Shown: piece after piece, positions 33,449-44,557 of the stretch
Layout: every line of letters starts with the position of its first letter
Numbering within the stretch: position 1 is the stretch's first letter
Assembly (NCBI RefSeq): GCF_963576675.1
Contig: NC_088914.1
Location: 84,318,441 to 84,382,440 of the forward strand
Source of the DNA: Euphorbia lathyris
Lineage: Eukaryota; Streptophyta; Magnoliopsida; Malpighiales; Euphorbiaceae
Direction of reading: 5' to 3'
Length of the DNA stretch: 64,000 nucleotides
Program-made: the position numbers and the translations under genes
The notes under the pieces: generated by a model
Told to the model about the DNA's origin: nothing
The model's database searches: none
What the model saw: only the letters and a program-made list of their open reading frames with translations

Positions 33449-35813
33449 GGCACGGATCCCAAGAAGAAAAGGAAGAGGCTTTTTTGGGGAAAACTTTCTC
33501 ACTCTAAACATTTTTAGAGAGAGAGAGAGTGGATTTTTTTTGAGAAAAATATTTTTTTTCTCAAAAATTCCAAATTTTCTAAGTTCAATTTTTACTAAAT
33601 TTTTATTAATATCGGGAGCTCGCGGTTCGTGGAATCAATCGGCTTCGACTGTCAGATACCGAATCAAAGGTATTATCCGAGGACTAGACTCTTTATTTTA
33701 TTTAATTTATTCTCTCCTTCTATTTATTTTTTTATGCTATAGTTTTCATTCCTTTAGTTATTTATTTATTTTGTCACGTTTTATTTAATTAACGTATTTA
33801 TTTAATTTTCGTTTCGTGTTAAATAAAACTCGGGTTTTGTTTTAAAATAAAAACCTCGTTTTGGATATCCCAATACGAACCGTGATCCGATAAAAAGGTA
33901 GTTCGGGTATCGAAAATGTTGTAATTATAAGTTTTTAATTTAAAAGAGGTTTTCAAATAACGTTTTAAAATAAAAACATCGTTTTAGGAACTTCCGTTTT
34001 CGACTATGATCCATCTTTGGTAGTTCGGAAGTCCAAAACGATTGAATTAGATTTAATTTAAAGCTTTTGAATAAATCTGGAAAATATTGGAGTGCTGCTG
34101 TAATTTGCCAATTCTGTCACTAAATGCTGTTTACCGACGGATTTTCCGTCGGTAAATCTGCCAAAATGTAAAAAATACCATTTCGGTCCCTTTTTCTTAA
34201 CTTTTAGACTTTTAATCCTTAGTATATAAATATATAATAATGTAATATATTCTTTTCAAATTGTTTTAAAACTTCAACATATATAATTATTTTAGGAGAT
34301 TGGTATTCCATTTTTTATTCTAATTTTTTGTACATGTACATATTACTTTCTTTTTTATTATTATTCATTTAAATTACATTAAATTCTATTTTAAATGTTA
34401 TTTACTTGGGCATTTTGGGAGATAATTAGTAGATATTGGGGGATGAACATATAGTCTTTTTGACATTAGGATTATATTAGTTATGTATATATATATATAG
34501 TTTTGGGGTATATTTGGGTTATCTTAATTATTGTTAAATAAAATTATTTTGAGTGATAAAGGCTATTTTCCTATTTATGAATTTCATTCACTATTTTCTT
34601 ATGTTTAAAGTATAAATATATTATTTTCATTATTCTTTCTTATATATGTATTAGATAATATATTTTCTTTTACTCTTATTTTATGTCTTTTGGGCTAAAA
34701 TGTGTAAATATATATCTATATTATTTTCTTTATTTCTTTTGGTCATTTATAAGTCCATGTTTCAAATGGGCTTCACTTGGAAAAATTAAATTTTGGGCCT
34801 AAATGTGTTTATTGATGTAATTATAATAGTTAGAGAGTCCATTAAATAAGTGGGGAAAATAAGTCACAAAAAGAGAGTTTTCAATTAAATTATTTAAGCT
34901 AATGAGCTTTCTTAAATCTCTAATGTAGATAAATAGAGTCATTTTGGTTGATATTTCAAATCGTCTTCAAAACACCACGTTTTAAAACCTTAGTCCGTTC
35001 CAACGACGGATTAAGCGAACATTGTAATCAAAATCGTTTTCTTTGTTAATAATGGAGATTTTGAATCGCTTTCTTAATGAATTTGTACAAAATAAAATTG
35101 ACTTGTATGTTTAACCACGTTTTCTTATTAAAAGGCTTTTACTTTAACGTTTTCAATTACTCGAGTCGTTCCAACGGCGACTCGGGTAAGCTTCATCAAA
35201 CGGGGTTTTAAAACGCACCTAAATCGTTCCAACGGCGATTAAGGTGCGAACCATGTAATAAACATCGTTTTGGAGAAATAAGTTAATGTAGGATAGACAC
35301 ACAACATAACATTTAAATACGGTTGTAAATAAATCACTTCTTTCTTCCCCCTCTCTGTGTATGTATAAACATAAATGGGTGATTCTTTACTGATGTGGCT
35401 TTTCAATATCATATGCTCAAAATGGTTTCCAAAAAGAGAAAGAAAAGGGTTTCAAATGAATTTTAAACTTAAAGAAGTATACGATTAGTCCGTTATCGCC
35501 TAACATGCTGAGTAGGAGGCCGGTGGTTCATAACCGGGCGATGTCGGGGTGCCTAGTAGCATTTCTCTGGAAAGGAGCTAGCCTTCTCGGCTCGTACCTA
35601 AGTTTCCCGAACCCACACCGGTCTCCCGCAAGGGATCGGTGTTCATTTTCCCATTCGTGGGTGGCGACTCTTCCATATCTCCGAGCTCTGGCCCTGCCGA
35701 GCAGCTTGATTCCACGATTGGTTGCTTTCGGCGCCAATCACCGCTTACGTCGCCATGAGGTTGTCCACCCCCCGGTCCGCCCGGGAGATTAGGCCGCGGT
35801 ACCTCGTCTAACA

Positions 35814-37755
35814 AGTGGCGACTCTGCTGGGGAAGCGAGAAATTTGATTCCGGAAAGCATGCACTAAGCCCTTAACGAGGACGGATCGTTTTACTTCTTT
35901 TCGTATGCATTCACGAGCATTATTGCAAACCCTTTGGGTAATTTCCGCGAAACCTCTAGCGAGAGTCCATTCGTCGCTCGAAAGAGGATAGCGTAAGTTC
36001 CCCCTTACAGTAAGGCGCCAGAGGGTCCCCATCCATTCGTTAGGGGCGAATCTGTGCGGTCCGGTGAGGTCCCGAGGTCAGCCGTGTCAGCATATAGTAG
36101 CCTTAGAAGTTTCCATAGGATTACCCGTTACTATTTTTGATGTGATAAATGAATCAGTTCGTGTTTTCAAACCGCCATGATACGTGTCTAATCCTAAACT
36201 ATGTAAAGAAAATGAGACGATGCGTTAATATATACTCATGAATCGACATACTAGTTACCCTAAAACATCGAAACGATTTGAACTAAAGACGACTTAGTCA
36301 TCTCATATGAATGAACATGTGCGACCCGCCTTGTCCCTTTCGGTGTCCCAACGAAGGCACGTGTTCAGGAAATACGTTATGACGTAAGCACGTATTAGTA
36401 TGAATCGGTTCGGTGTTAAGGATAGTTACATTTCGATACAAGAGACTATATTAACGGTAGCCGTTATTCACATTCTTTAAATAAATTGGGATAAAACGAG
36501 ATCACGACGAAACAAAAACGAAGAATATTTTTGTTTCGAACGACCTTGTTGTAACGTGAAAAGTTTCACACAAGTAGCCCGTCCCTTCCGAATAAAAGAC
36601 GAGCTTTTACGTTATGCCTTGTGTCATTCTTAAGAGAAATGGACGTGTCCGCAAAAGGTGACTAAGAAAATAAAGAAAAGAAAAATGAACTAAATGACCA
36701 AAATCATTCCGAATCTACGATATATATCAATATCGAGAGTAGTTAAAGAAAATAAACCAATGTCGTTGAATACGTGCCTCGGACGAGTGTATACCCCGTT
36801 TAAAATCTCGAAGCCGAATTAAGCCAAACCATATAATTGCGCCATATGGACGAGACTGCGGGTTTTGACTAACGACTCGATCATTTCGACCGTTACCAAA
36901 ACTGCAAGAAATATGGCCTGATATACGTGTTTGCTTAAATTCGCGTCTAAAGGAAGGAAAACGGTGATATCCTCGCTTCGAATAAACACGCGATTCTACG
37001 AAACATTGATTTTCTATAACCACACTGAGATGATATATCTCGTGGATTGGGAGGAACAAAGAGTTGTAATTAGCCGAAAGATTATCGTGCGCTCAAAATA
37101 AGACTCGCCGTCTTTTCACGTAGCAAAATGAGCAAACGAATTCTCGACGCTAAGAACAAACACGTTACGCGATGAATCCGTTCCCTAAAATAAAATCCAA
37201 AAGTGATTCCATCACTAAATAAACACGTGGTTACGTCTCTCGATAGATCCAAAAGGTCCCGTTGTAATCCAAAAATCGAGACACGAACCCACGCGAACAA
37301 AAGGGAACGAGTCATTGACAATAACGAACGATTGGACTAGAAGAATAACTCGAACCACGTCTAAAAACTGAGATGCGCCCAAAGGGAGTCAAAACCCGAA
37401 TTAATGCGTCTCACGAAAGGACGACAGATGAGTTATTCTGAAAGAACAATCCAACTTGGTCGATTTCTTAGTCACTGAACGTTGATACGTCAAAACGAAC
37501 TGTATTGTCTGATGAATGATTTATTTTCCCGAAATAATCGACGGCATCACGCGTCCCCTGGACCGCAATGTGAGCAAAAAAACCAAAATCCTAGGAAAGA
37601 GACCTGGACCAACGAGTGTGTGGAGGAATAAGGGTGGAAGAGAGATGTTGTGATACATGTAAATAGAACTAACGTTTGTTCTTCTTATCTTATAATCGTA
37701 AATAAATAAACGCACACACCACGAATCATGCATATGAAATCATGCATACATACTA
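35814..37755 (+). other. untranslated leader of gypsy element 3
   Basis: 1.9 kb between the 5' LTR and the gag ATG. It begins with the candidate primer binding site. No long frame or recognisable protein was found on either strand; the first ORF expected in Ogre elements is missing or too decayed to see. Confidence 0.65.
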
Positions 37756-40707
37756 ATGGATACCGTTCGCGCAGACGTCATCATTAAGCGGTTGTGGTTT
37801 CGCGAGAGTAATCGGCTTGTCAGACAGTTTGATCAGTTGCGAGTAGACAGTTTCGAATCAGTAGTTGTGGCTCCTGAATCATCTTCATCCGAGTATACTC
37901 AGTCTTCTGTCAGTATGTCTGCAACCGACGAGAAGGTGGCTGAATTGGAGAATTCTGTGAACAATATCAACGACCAGCTGGCCGCAATCTTGGCCCAGCT
38001 AGCTGAGTTAGCACTGAAGGACAACAAGAGTGGTAGTAAGCGTGCTGAGAATGAGGTGAACGATGGCCCTCGCTTTGGGAATGAGGAGGATTATCAGGAT
38101 TATGTCCGAAAACAGTTAGAGAAGGAGAAAGCTAAAGAAGAGGAGTGGAGGCAACACATCACACAGGAAGTGCAGGACTTGCACGGAGGAAGCTCCGAAA
38201 GTCAGGATTTTTATAACTTGAAGAATTGCTTGACAGCAACAACTTTGCCTCTGAAATTTCGTCTCCCCGACATGAAAAAGTTCGATAGAACTGGAGATCC
38301 CACCGCTCATATGAATCAGTACGTTGCGGTAATGAAGCACACGATCCTGACCGAGGATCAAGTCTTGGGGCTGTTTAACACTTACCTGGAGGGGGCTGCC
38401 CTCACATGGTTCCATGCGCTGCCAATGGTGATAAAGAAGGATTGGAAGGAGTTGGCGAAGTCATTCATCGCTCAGTATAGTTTTAATACCATGTTGGAAG
38501 TCACTTTGAAAGAGTTAGAGAGCACTAAGCAGCAGGCTGGGGAATCCCTTTCAGACTTCGTGAAGAGATGGAGGGCTAAGGCCGCGGTCATGAAACAGAA
38601 GCCGCTTGAGCAAGATCAGATCCGAATGGTGATTGGCAATACGTTGCCGTATATTAAGAATGAGTTGAGATATATGCCGTTCACAGATTTCAATCAGATG
38701 TATAGTTGTGCCTTGACTGTCGAAGGCGATGGGGAGCCGAAGAAAGCTTATACCAAGTGGACGAAGTCTGGATATAGTGCCGGAGGGCCTAGCGCGAGTA
38801 CGGAATCTGCGACAGTGAAAGTGGTTGATCTTAATACTATCGAAAAGAGGCGGTTCGCCAAGTTCGATCAGACCTATGCGAAAGTTTTTGAACGTCTGCA
38901 GAAGAAGGGGTTGTTGAAATCCCTTACCCCGTATAACAAAGCTCAACCTACTCCGCAGATTCAGGCTAGAGGGTATTGTGAATTCCACAGCAGTTATGGA
39001 CATACGATTGAGAATTGCGAGAGGCTGAAGCACGAAATCCAAGATTTGATTGAGGAGAAGAAGATAGCTGATCCTTCGTCAGCAAACCCTTCCGTTAGGT
39101 GCAATCCATTGCCTAATCATAGGGTGAGCGTGATCGGAGTTGGTTGGACGGAAACTGTAGTGATGGAATCTTTTGAGGAAGATGTAGAGGAGTTGTTGGA
39201 CTTCGTCGAAAGAAGCAATGTGGGAAATGGTTTGTATGTGTCCTTCTTGGGTCAGGAACAAGAGGAAGAACCAATGGAGGAGGGATCAGATGGTGGAGCA
39301 CCATATGACGAGGATAGTGCCGAAGAGACCGGTGAAGGGGCGTCTCGGACTATCGTGCCAAATTTGGGTTTGTTCAGTGGAGGAAGAGATCCTGAAGTGC
39401 ACTTGCGTGAGTATATGCACGACATGTTTATTGAATCCTTCGGGGTAGATGAAATTGCTCAGTGGTTCCACCATTCGCTGGTAGGTGAGCCTTTGCAATG
39501 GTTCCATTCATTGCCCGACTCTTGCAAGCACGATTGGGATCGGTTGTCGGATTTGTTTCTTGAAAAGTATCAAAGAGCTGAGGATAGAACCGCGGAGCAC
39601 TGTGCAATGCAGATTGGACCCATCAAGCGTCCATTGCCAAGGGTGAGCAAGTATAACGGCAATAAGGACCCTATGGAGCACCTTCACTTCTATTTGTCGG
39701 CTATGACAGCCTTGGGTTTCAAAGAGGAAGAGATCACTAGCTTGTTTTGTAATTCATTGATGGGTGAACCGCTGATGTGGTACATGTCGCTGCCGATGTA
39801 TGTTAAGACCGATTGGGCAGCTATGACGAAGAGATTTATCAAGGAACATACGGTATGGATGCTAGCAGAGCAAACTCCTGATTCCCCGTCTTACCAAACA
39901 CCTGATGCGGTGTTAGCAATGCCTAGGTATGGTGGATACCGGGATCCTGTAGAGCATGCGAGGATATTCCGCGATCATATGTATAACGCTGGATTCCCAC
40001 AGTGTGAGTTGCATGAAAATTTTCCGGAAACCTTGATGGGAGAAGCCTTATTATGGCATCAGGGTCTGTCGGAGGAAGAGATGTGTCATTGGGTACCACT
40101 CAGAAATGCCTTTGTGGCGAGATACGAAATGTACATTCCGTGGACGGGATCCCTGGATGATTTGGACAGGATTAGGCAATTCCCCGAGGAGGCATTCGTG
40201 GATTATGCTAGGAGATGGAGGTTCAAGTATGCCTTATGTCGGGTCACTTTGAGCGATCAGGAGCAACTCATGTGTATCCGAAAAGGTGCTATTCCACTCG
40301 TCGCTAGAAGAATGTATGGAGTGTTCCTCAGGGACTATGAAGAACTGATAGGCTGGACACGGTATGGATCGTTGGACCCTTCCTATGTAAATCCGAACGT
40401 CCCTCACGTAATGGATCTGATGGTCGTGGATATTTGGGGAAGTTCCTCGGACGAGGAGGGTATCAATCAGAGAGTTCCGATCAACATCTGGGATGAGTCT
40501 GATGATAAGCTGGAAATGGCTGCTAGCACCGAAGGAAAGATTCTGCCAGGTTTCGAGATCTTCAATAAGACTGGGGCAAAGGAGAAGCAAGGAGATCATG
40601 ATGCCGAGGAGCAGGTGATCACTATTGAGGCCACTGTGGGAGCGGTGGATGAGCCCATTACCTCCAAGACTTATGAGAAACCTGAGAACCCTGTCGATGA
40701 CAACTAG
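37756..40707 (+). CDS. gag of gypsy element 3 with four capsid-like domains
   Basis: 983 residues starting MDTVRADVII. After a coiled-coil stretch (about 58-95), a retrotransposon-gag domain runs from about residue 170 (LPDMKKFDRTGDP...GAALTWFHALP). A variant zinc knuckle CEFHSSYGHTIENC follows at 408. Three further copies of the gag-domain signature then start at about 534 (VPNLGLFSGGRDP...GEPLQWFHSLP), 627 (LPRVSKYNGNKDP...GEPLMWYMSLP) and 722 (MPRYGGYRDP...GEALLWHQGL), spaced about 94 residues. Usual gag has one such domain. No D-(S/T)-G protease motif was found here or before RT. The ATG is the first in a long open frame. The stop at 40705 is TAG, and the frame stays open beyond it for 130 codons. 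Structural role in virus-like particles is expected for domain 1; the role of domains 2-4 is unknown. Confidence 0.88.
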   Translation: MDTVRADVIIKRLWFRESNRLVRQFDQLRVDSFESVVVAPESSSSEYTQSSVSMSATDEKVAELENSVNNINDQLAAILAQLAELALKDNKSGSKRAENEVNDGPRFGNEEDYQDYVRKQLEKEKAKEEEWRQHITQEVQDLHGGSSESQDFYNLKNCLTATTLPLKFRLPDMKKFDRTGDPTAHMNQYVAVMKHTILTEDQVLGLFNTYLEGAALTWFHALPMVIKKDWKELAKSFIAQYSFNTMLEVTLKELESTKQQAGESLSDFVKRWRAKAAVMKQKPLEQDQIRMVIGNTLPYIKNELRYMPFTDFNQMYSCALTVEGDGEPKKAYTKWTKSGYSAGGPSASTESATVKVVDLNTIEKRRFAKFDQTYAKVFERLQKKGLLKSLTPYNKAQPTPQIQARGYCEFHSSYGHTIENCERLKHEIQDLIEEKKIADPSSANPSVRCNPLPNHRVSVIGVGWTETVVMESFEEDVEELLDFVERSNVGNGLYVSFLGQEQEEEPMEEGSDGGAPYDEDSAEETGEGASRTIVPNLGLFSGGRDPEVHLREYMHDMFIESFGVDEIAQWFHHSLVGEPLQWFHSLPDSCKHDWDRLSDLFLEKYQRAEDRTAEHCAMQIGPIKRPLPRVSKYNGNKDPMEHLHFYLSAMTALGFKEEEITSLFCNSLMGEPLMWYMSLPMYVKTDWAAMTKRFIKEHTVWMLAEQTPDSPSYQTPDAVLAMPRYGGYRDPVEHARIFRDHMYNAGFPQCELHENFPETLMGEALLWHQGLSEEEMCHWVPLRNAFVARYEMYIPWTGSLDDLDRIRQFPEEAFVDYARRWRFKYALCRVTLSDQEQLMCIRKGAIPLVARRMYGVFLRDYEELIGWTRYGSLDPSYVNPNVPHVMDLMVVDIWGSSSDEEGINQRVPINIWDESDDKLEMAASTEGKILPGFEIFNKTGAKEKQGDHDAEEQVITIEATVGAVDEPITSKTYEKPENPVDDN

Positions 40708-43700
40708 ATTACCGCTTTGTTTGAATCTGATGATGTACTCACCAATACTATCAATGAAATGAATTCTGATTTTGCTTACTTGCTTAATGTTGATTCTGAT
40801 CATTCCATGCATTCTCATTCATATAACATGCCTACATTTGAAATCAATGCAATAGAAATGTCAACTTTAAATCTTGGCACGGATGAAAATCCTAAACTTA
40901 TACAAATTGCTCAAGAATTAACTACTGAAGAGAGGAAAGAATTTGAGAGAATAGTTAAAAAAAAAAACGAAACAGTGTTTGCTTGGACATACGAAGACAT
41001 GCCAGGAATCGATCGATCAATCGTAACTCACCGTATTCCGACGTACTCCGATACTAAGCTCGTGAAACAGAAACTCCGACGCATGAGGCCGGAATGAGCA
41101 GACAAGATCAGAGAGGAAGTGAAGAAACAGTTAGAAGTGGGGTTCATCGAAGTAATCGACTATCCTCCTGGGGTCACAAATGTAGTGCCAATCGCGAAGA
41201 AGGACGGTAAAGTGAGAATGTGCGTCGATTGCCCCAAAGAATTCACATTGACTCACCTCGACGTATTAATCGACAGTGCTGCATCGAGCGTCTTGCACAC
41301 AAATGTTGACGGCTTCATGGGCTACATGCAGGTTCAAATGGCAGAAAAGCACAAGGCAAAGACCTCGTTCGCAACTGAGTGGGGAACGTACTGCTATTGG
41401 GTAATGTCGTTCGGTTTGAAAATACCGGGGCAACTCATCAACGGATGGCTACGACAATGTTCCATGATATGATACACAAGGAGGTGAAAGGTTATGTGGA
41501 CGACATGATGGTCAAATCAGAGACAAGAGAAGGGCATTTTGCCGCGCTCGAGAAGTTTTTGGCCCGAATTGCAGAATTCAAGCTAAGGTTAAACCCGAAG
41601 AAGTGCTTTTTCGGCGTCTCGTCGGGGAAAATCTTAGGCTATGTAATCGGAAATAAGGGAATTAAGGTGGATCCTGATAAAGTAAAGGCTATAAAGGAAA
41701 TACCGGCGCCGAGAAATGAGAAAGAAGTGAGAGGGTTTCTGGGGCAGGTTCAGTATATCAGTCGGTTCATAGCGAGACTCACCATAATCTGCGAGCCAAT
41801 CTTTAAATTGCTAAGGAAAGACCAACCCGCTGTTTGGAATGATAAGTGTCAGCAAGCTTTGGAGAGCGTCCGGAGCTATTTGTCTAATCCGCCAGTGTTG
41901 AGACCGCCTAAACTGGGAAAGCCGCTTCTCCTCTAGGTAGCGATTGAGGAGCGATCTATCGGAGCAATGTTGGCTCAAGAGGGAGACACCGGTGTGGAGC
42001 ACGCGGTGTATTATTTGAGTAAGAAGTTCCTGGAGTACGAGCTCAAGTACAACATGATCGAAAAGACATGTGTGGCAGTGGTGTGGTTGACAAAGAAACT
42101 GCGGCACTATTTCCAATCGTATAAAGTGATCATTATTTCTCGGATGGACCCCGTGAAGTATCTATACCGAACTCCATCCTTGACGGGGAAGTTAGCCAGA
42201 TGGTTGCTGCTTTTATCCGAGTTTGACATTGAATATGTGACGAAGAAGGTTATCAAAGGAAGGGCCGTGGCAGAGTTTCTGGCTAACCAACCCCTGAATG
42301 CAGAAGAGGAAGAATTAAGCTATGATTTCCCCGATGAGCACTTGAACGCAATCGAAGTTATACCGTGAAAAATGTTCTTCGACGGAGCAGTTAATTCGAA
42401 TGGAGCCGGAGTAGGAGTACTACTTACCTCGACGGAAGGAGAAAGGATCCCGATGGCCAAGAAGTTATCCTTCCCTCTCACTAATAATATGGCCGAATAT
42501 GAAGCGTGCATTTATGGTTTAGAGTCATTAGCAGCACTAGGAGCATCATATGTCGAAATTTGGGGTGACTCCAAGTTGATCATCGAACAGGCACAAGGAA
42601 ACTGGGAAGTGAGAGAAGAAAGGCTACGTCCATATCTAGATCAACTAGAAGGGTTGGCACAAAGATTCAAGGAATGTCGTTTCTATCATATTCCTCGAGC
42701 ACAGAACCAGGCGGCAGATGCCTTGGCTACTTTGGTGTCAGTTTGGGACAACCCCCGGAACCTTGCTTCGAAGCCATTGGTACTGAGAAGATCTCACAAA
42801 CCATGTTACGAGGACGTAATGCTGTTAGGGACAGATGAAAAACCATGGTATTTCGATATCGTGAGCTTCATGAAAAGTGAGACATACCCGGCTGAATCAG
42901 AACTTAGGGATCAGGCTGTGATCAGAAGGTTAGCCCGGCAGTTCGTCGTCCACAACGATTTGCTTTATAAAAGGCACACCGATGGGTTACAACTAAGATG
43001 CTTGGATGCGGGGGAAGCCCGCGAGGTGATGGAATCAGTACATTCGGGAATTTGTGGAGCCCATATGGGAGGAGCAGTACTAGCTAAGAAAATTATTAGG
43101 CAAGGCTTTTATTGGCTCACCATGGAAAGAGATTGTAACGAGTATGCGAAGAAATGTCACGATTGTCAAATCCACGGCGATTGCAGTCATCTTCCGGCCA
43201 TGGAACTACATGTGCTAGCACCTATTTGGGCCATTCGCTGCCTGGGGCATTGACATCGTCGGCGAAGTAAGGCCTAATGCTTCAAATGGACATAAGTTTA
43301 TTACAGTCGCCATCGATTATTTCACCAAATGGGTAGAAGCAGAGTCGTTTGGAAAACTGGGATCCAAGCAGATGAGAAAGTTCATTGAAAAACACTTAAT
43401 CACCAGGTTCGGAGTGCCTCATCACATGATCACGGATAACGGGGTCCAGTTTCAGGGGGAAGTAAGGAATCTTTTCCGAGAATATGGCATTGAACATCAC
43501 AGGTCTTCTCCGTACCGTCCACAGGCTAATGGGGCAGTAGAAGCAGCTAATAAGAACCTTAAAAGGATCCTCGTAAAGACGGTGGAATCACATCGGAATT
43601 GGCATGAGCACCTCCCACTCGCGTTGTGGGCTTATCGCACGACAGTCAGAACCTCGACTGGGGCAACACCATTCTCCTTGGTATACGGAACAGAAGCGGT

Positions 43701-44091
43701 CCTGCCGATTGAGATCGAAAAGCGATCGTTGAGAATCGCAGTGGAAGCAGAAATTCCCGAGGCGGAATGGGTAAAGAGGCGATGCGAGCAGTTGGCTTTA
43801 GTTGATGAGAAAAGGATGGAAGTCATTTACCATGTACAGTTGTATCAAAGAAGGATGGCTCGGGCTTTCAATAAAAAAGTCAAGACCAGCCCTATCAAAG
43901 AAGGAGATTTGGTGCTGAAACAGATCCGTGTGACGCACACCGACCCGAGGGGGAAGTTCAGGCCTAACTGGGAAGGACCATTCGTCGTGAAGAAGATACT
44001 AAGCAAAGGAGCGGTGAAGTTAACCACAATGGACGGCATGGAATTCTCCGAACCTACCAATCTGGATAGGCTTAAGAAATACTTTTCGTAA
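40708..44091 (+). pseudogene. pol of gypsy element 3 (RT, RNase H, second RNase H, integrase), decayed
   Basis: RT is recognisable by MCVD (about 41220) and YVDDMM (about 41495). RNase H lies at about 41930-42330, the second RNase H at about 42370-42750 (FFDGAVNSNGAG, NNMAEYEA), and integrase at about 43030-44000 (HHCC, TDNGVQF, YRPQANG). In-frame stops lie at 41095-41097, 41934-41936 and 42366-42368. Frame changes occur near 41420 (base lost) and 43229 (base gained). Around 41233 the segment between VD and CPK is about seven residues shorter than in elements 1 and 2, removing the FKDLNKA part of an RT core motif. The copy cannot make an active enzyme. Confidence 0.92.
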
Positions 44092-44557
44092 AAAAAAAAA
44101 AAAAAGAGAAAAATAAAGAAAAATTCCCGATAGGTCGAAAACCCGCAAACGGCGACCTATGCAACAATAAGGGAAATCCCAATGGGTGAAAACCCGAAAG
44201 GGCGCTCATTTAAAAATTCCGGGATAGTAAAAGGAGAGGAGGAAAATCGCCGGGATCTGAAAACCGAAAGGCGGGTCCTGGTAACAATAGTTATAACTTG
44301 AGCAATTACAAATACAATGTATAAGAGACTAAGTATTTTTGTTGTTTGTAAATAAATAAAGGCATGAATATATTTGACGAGAATGATTGGAATCATCATA
44401 ATCTACTGAATGCATGGTAATATGAATCACGAGTTATACATTTCCTATCCTACTTTTCATAAAAAGCCTACCTACTATCCACCCCACTCCCTATACATCA
44501 GCTATACATCGGAGAAACCCTAATAAAAGCTACAAAGCAACAATGAAAGCTACGAGC

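Larger units (their letters stand above)
32814..35813 (+). repeat. 5' LTR of gypsy element 3 (3000 bp)
   Basis: It starts TGTAGACACCGAG and ends CTCGTCTAACA. It has an extremely GC- and CpG-rich part (about 32930-33430), a TATA box at 33441, then a long AT-rich part and a GC-richer end. Open frames on both strands in the CpG-rich part are composition effects. Confidence 0.96.

Noticed and set aside
32801..33517. Long overlapping open frames on both strands in the LTR of element 3 (and again at 48896-49720)
   Set aside because: They arise from CpG-rich, stop-poor palindromic repeats in non-coding LTR sequence. Frames on both strands are equally open and translate to Pro/Arg-rich strings without domains.
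35505..35814. Open frames near the end of the 5' LTR of element 3 (and 51672-52002)
   Set aside because: They are identical in both LTRs, lie in the LTR end region, show no domain and occur on both strands.
36727..37733. Minus-strand open frames in the leader of element 3 as an Ogre-type extra ORF
   Set aside because: They are short, on the wrong strand for the known Ogre ORF1 and show no recognisable domain.
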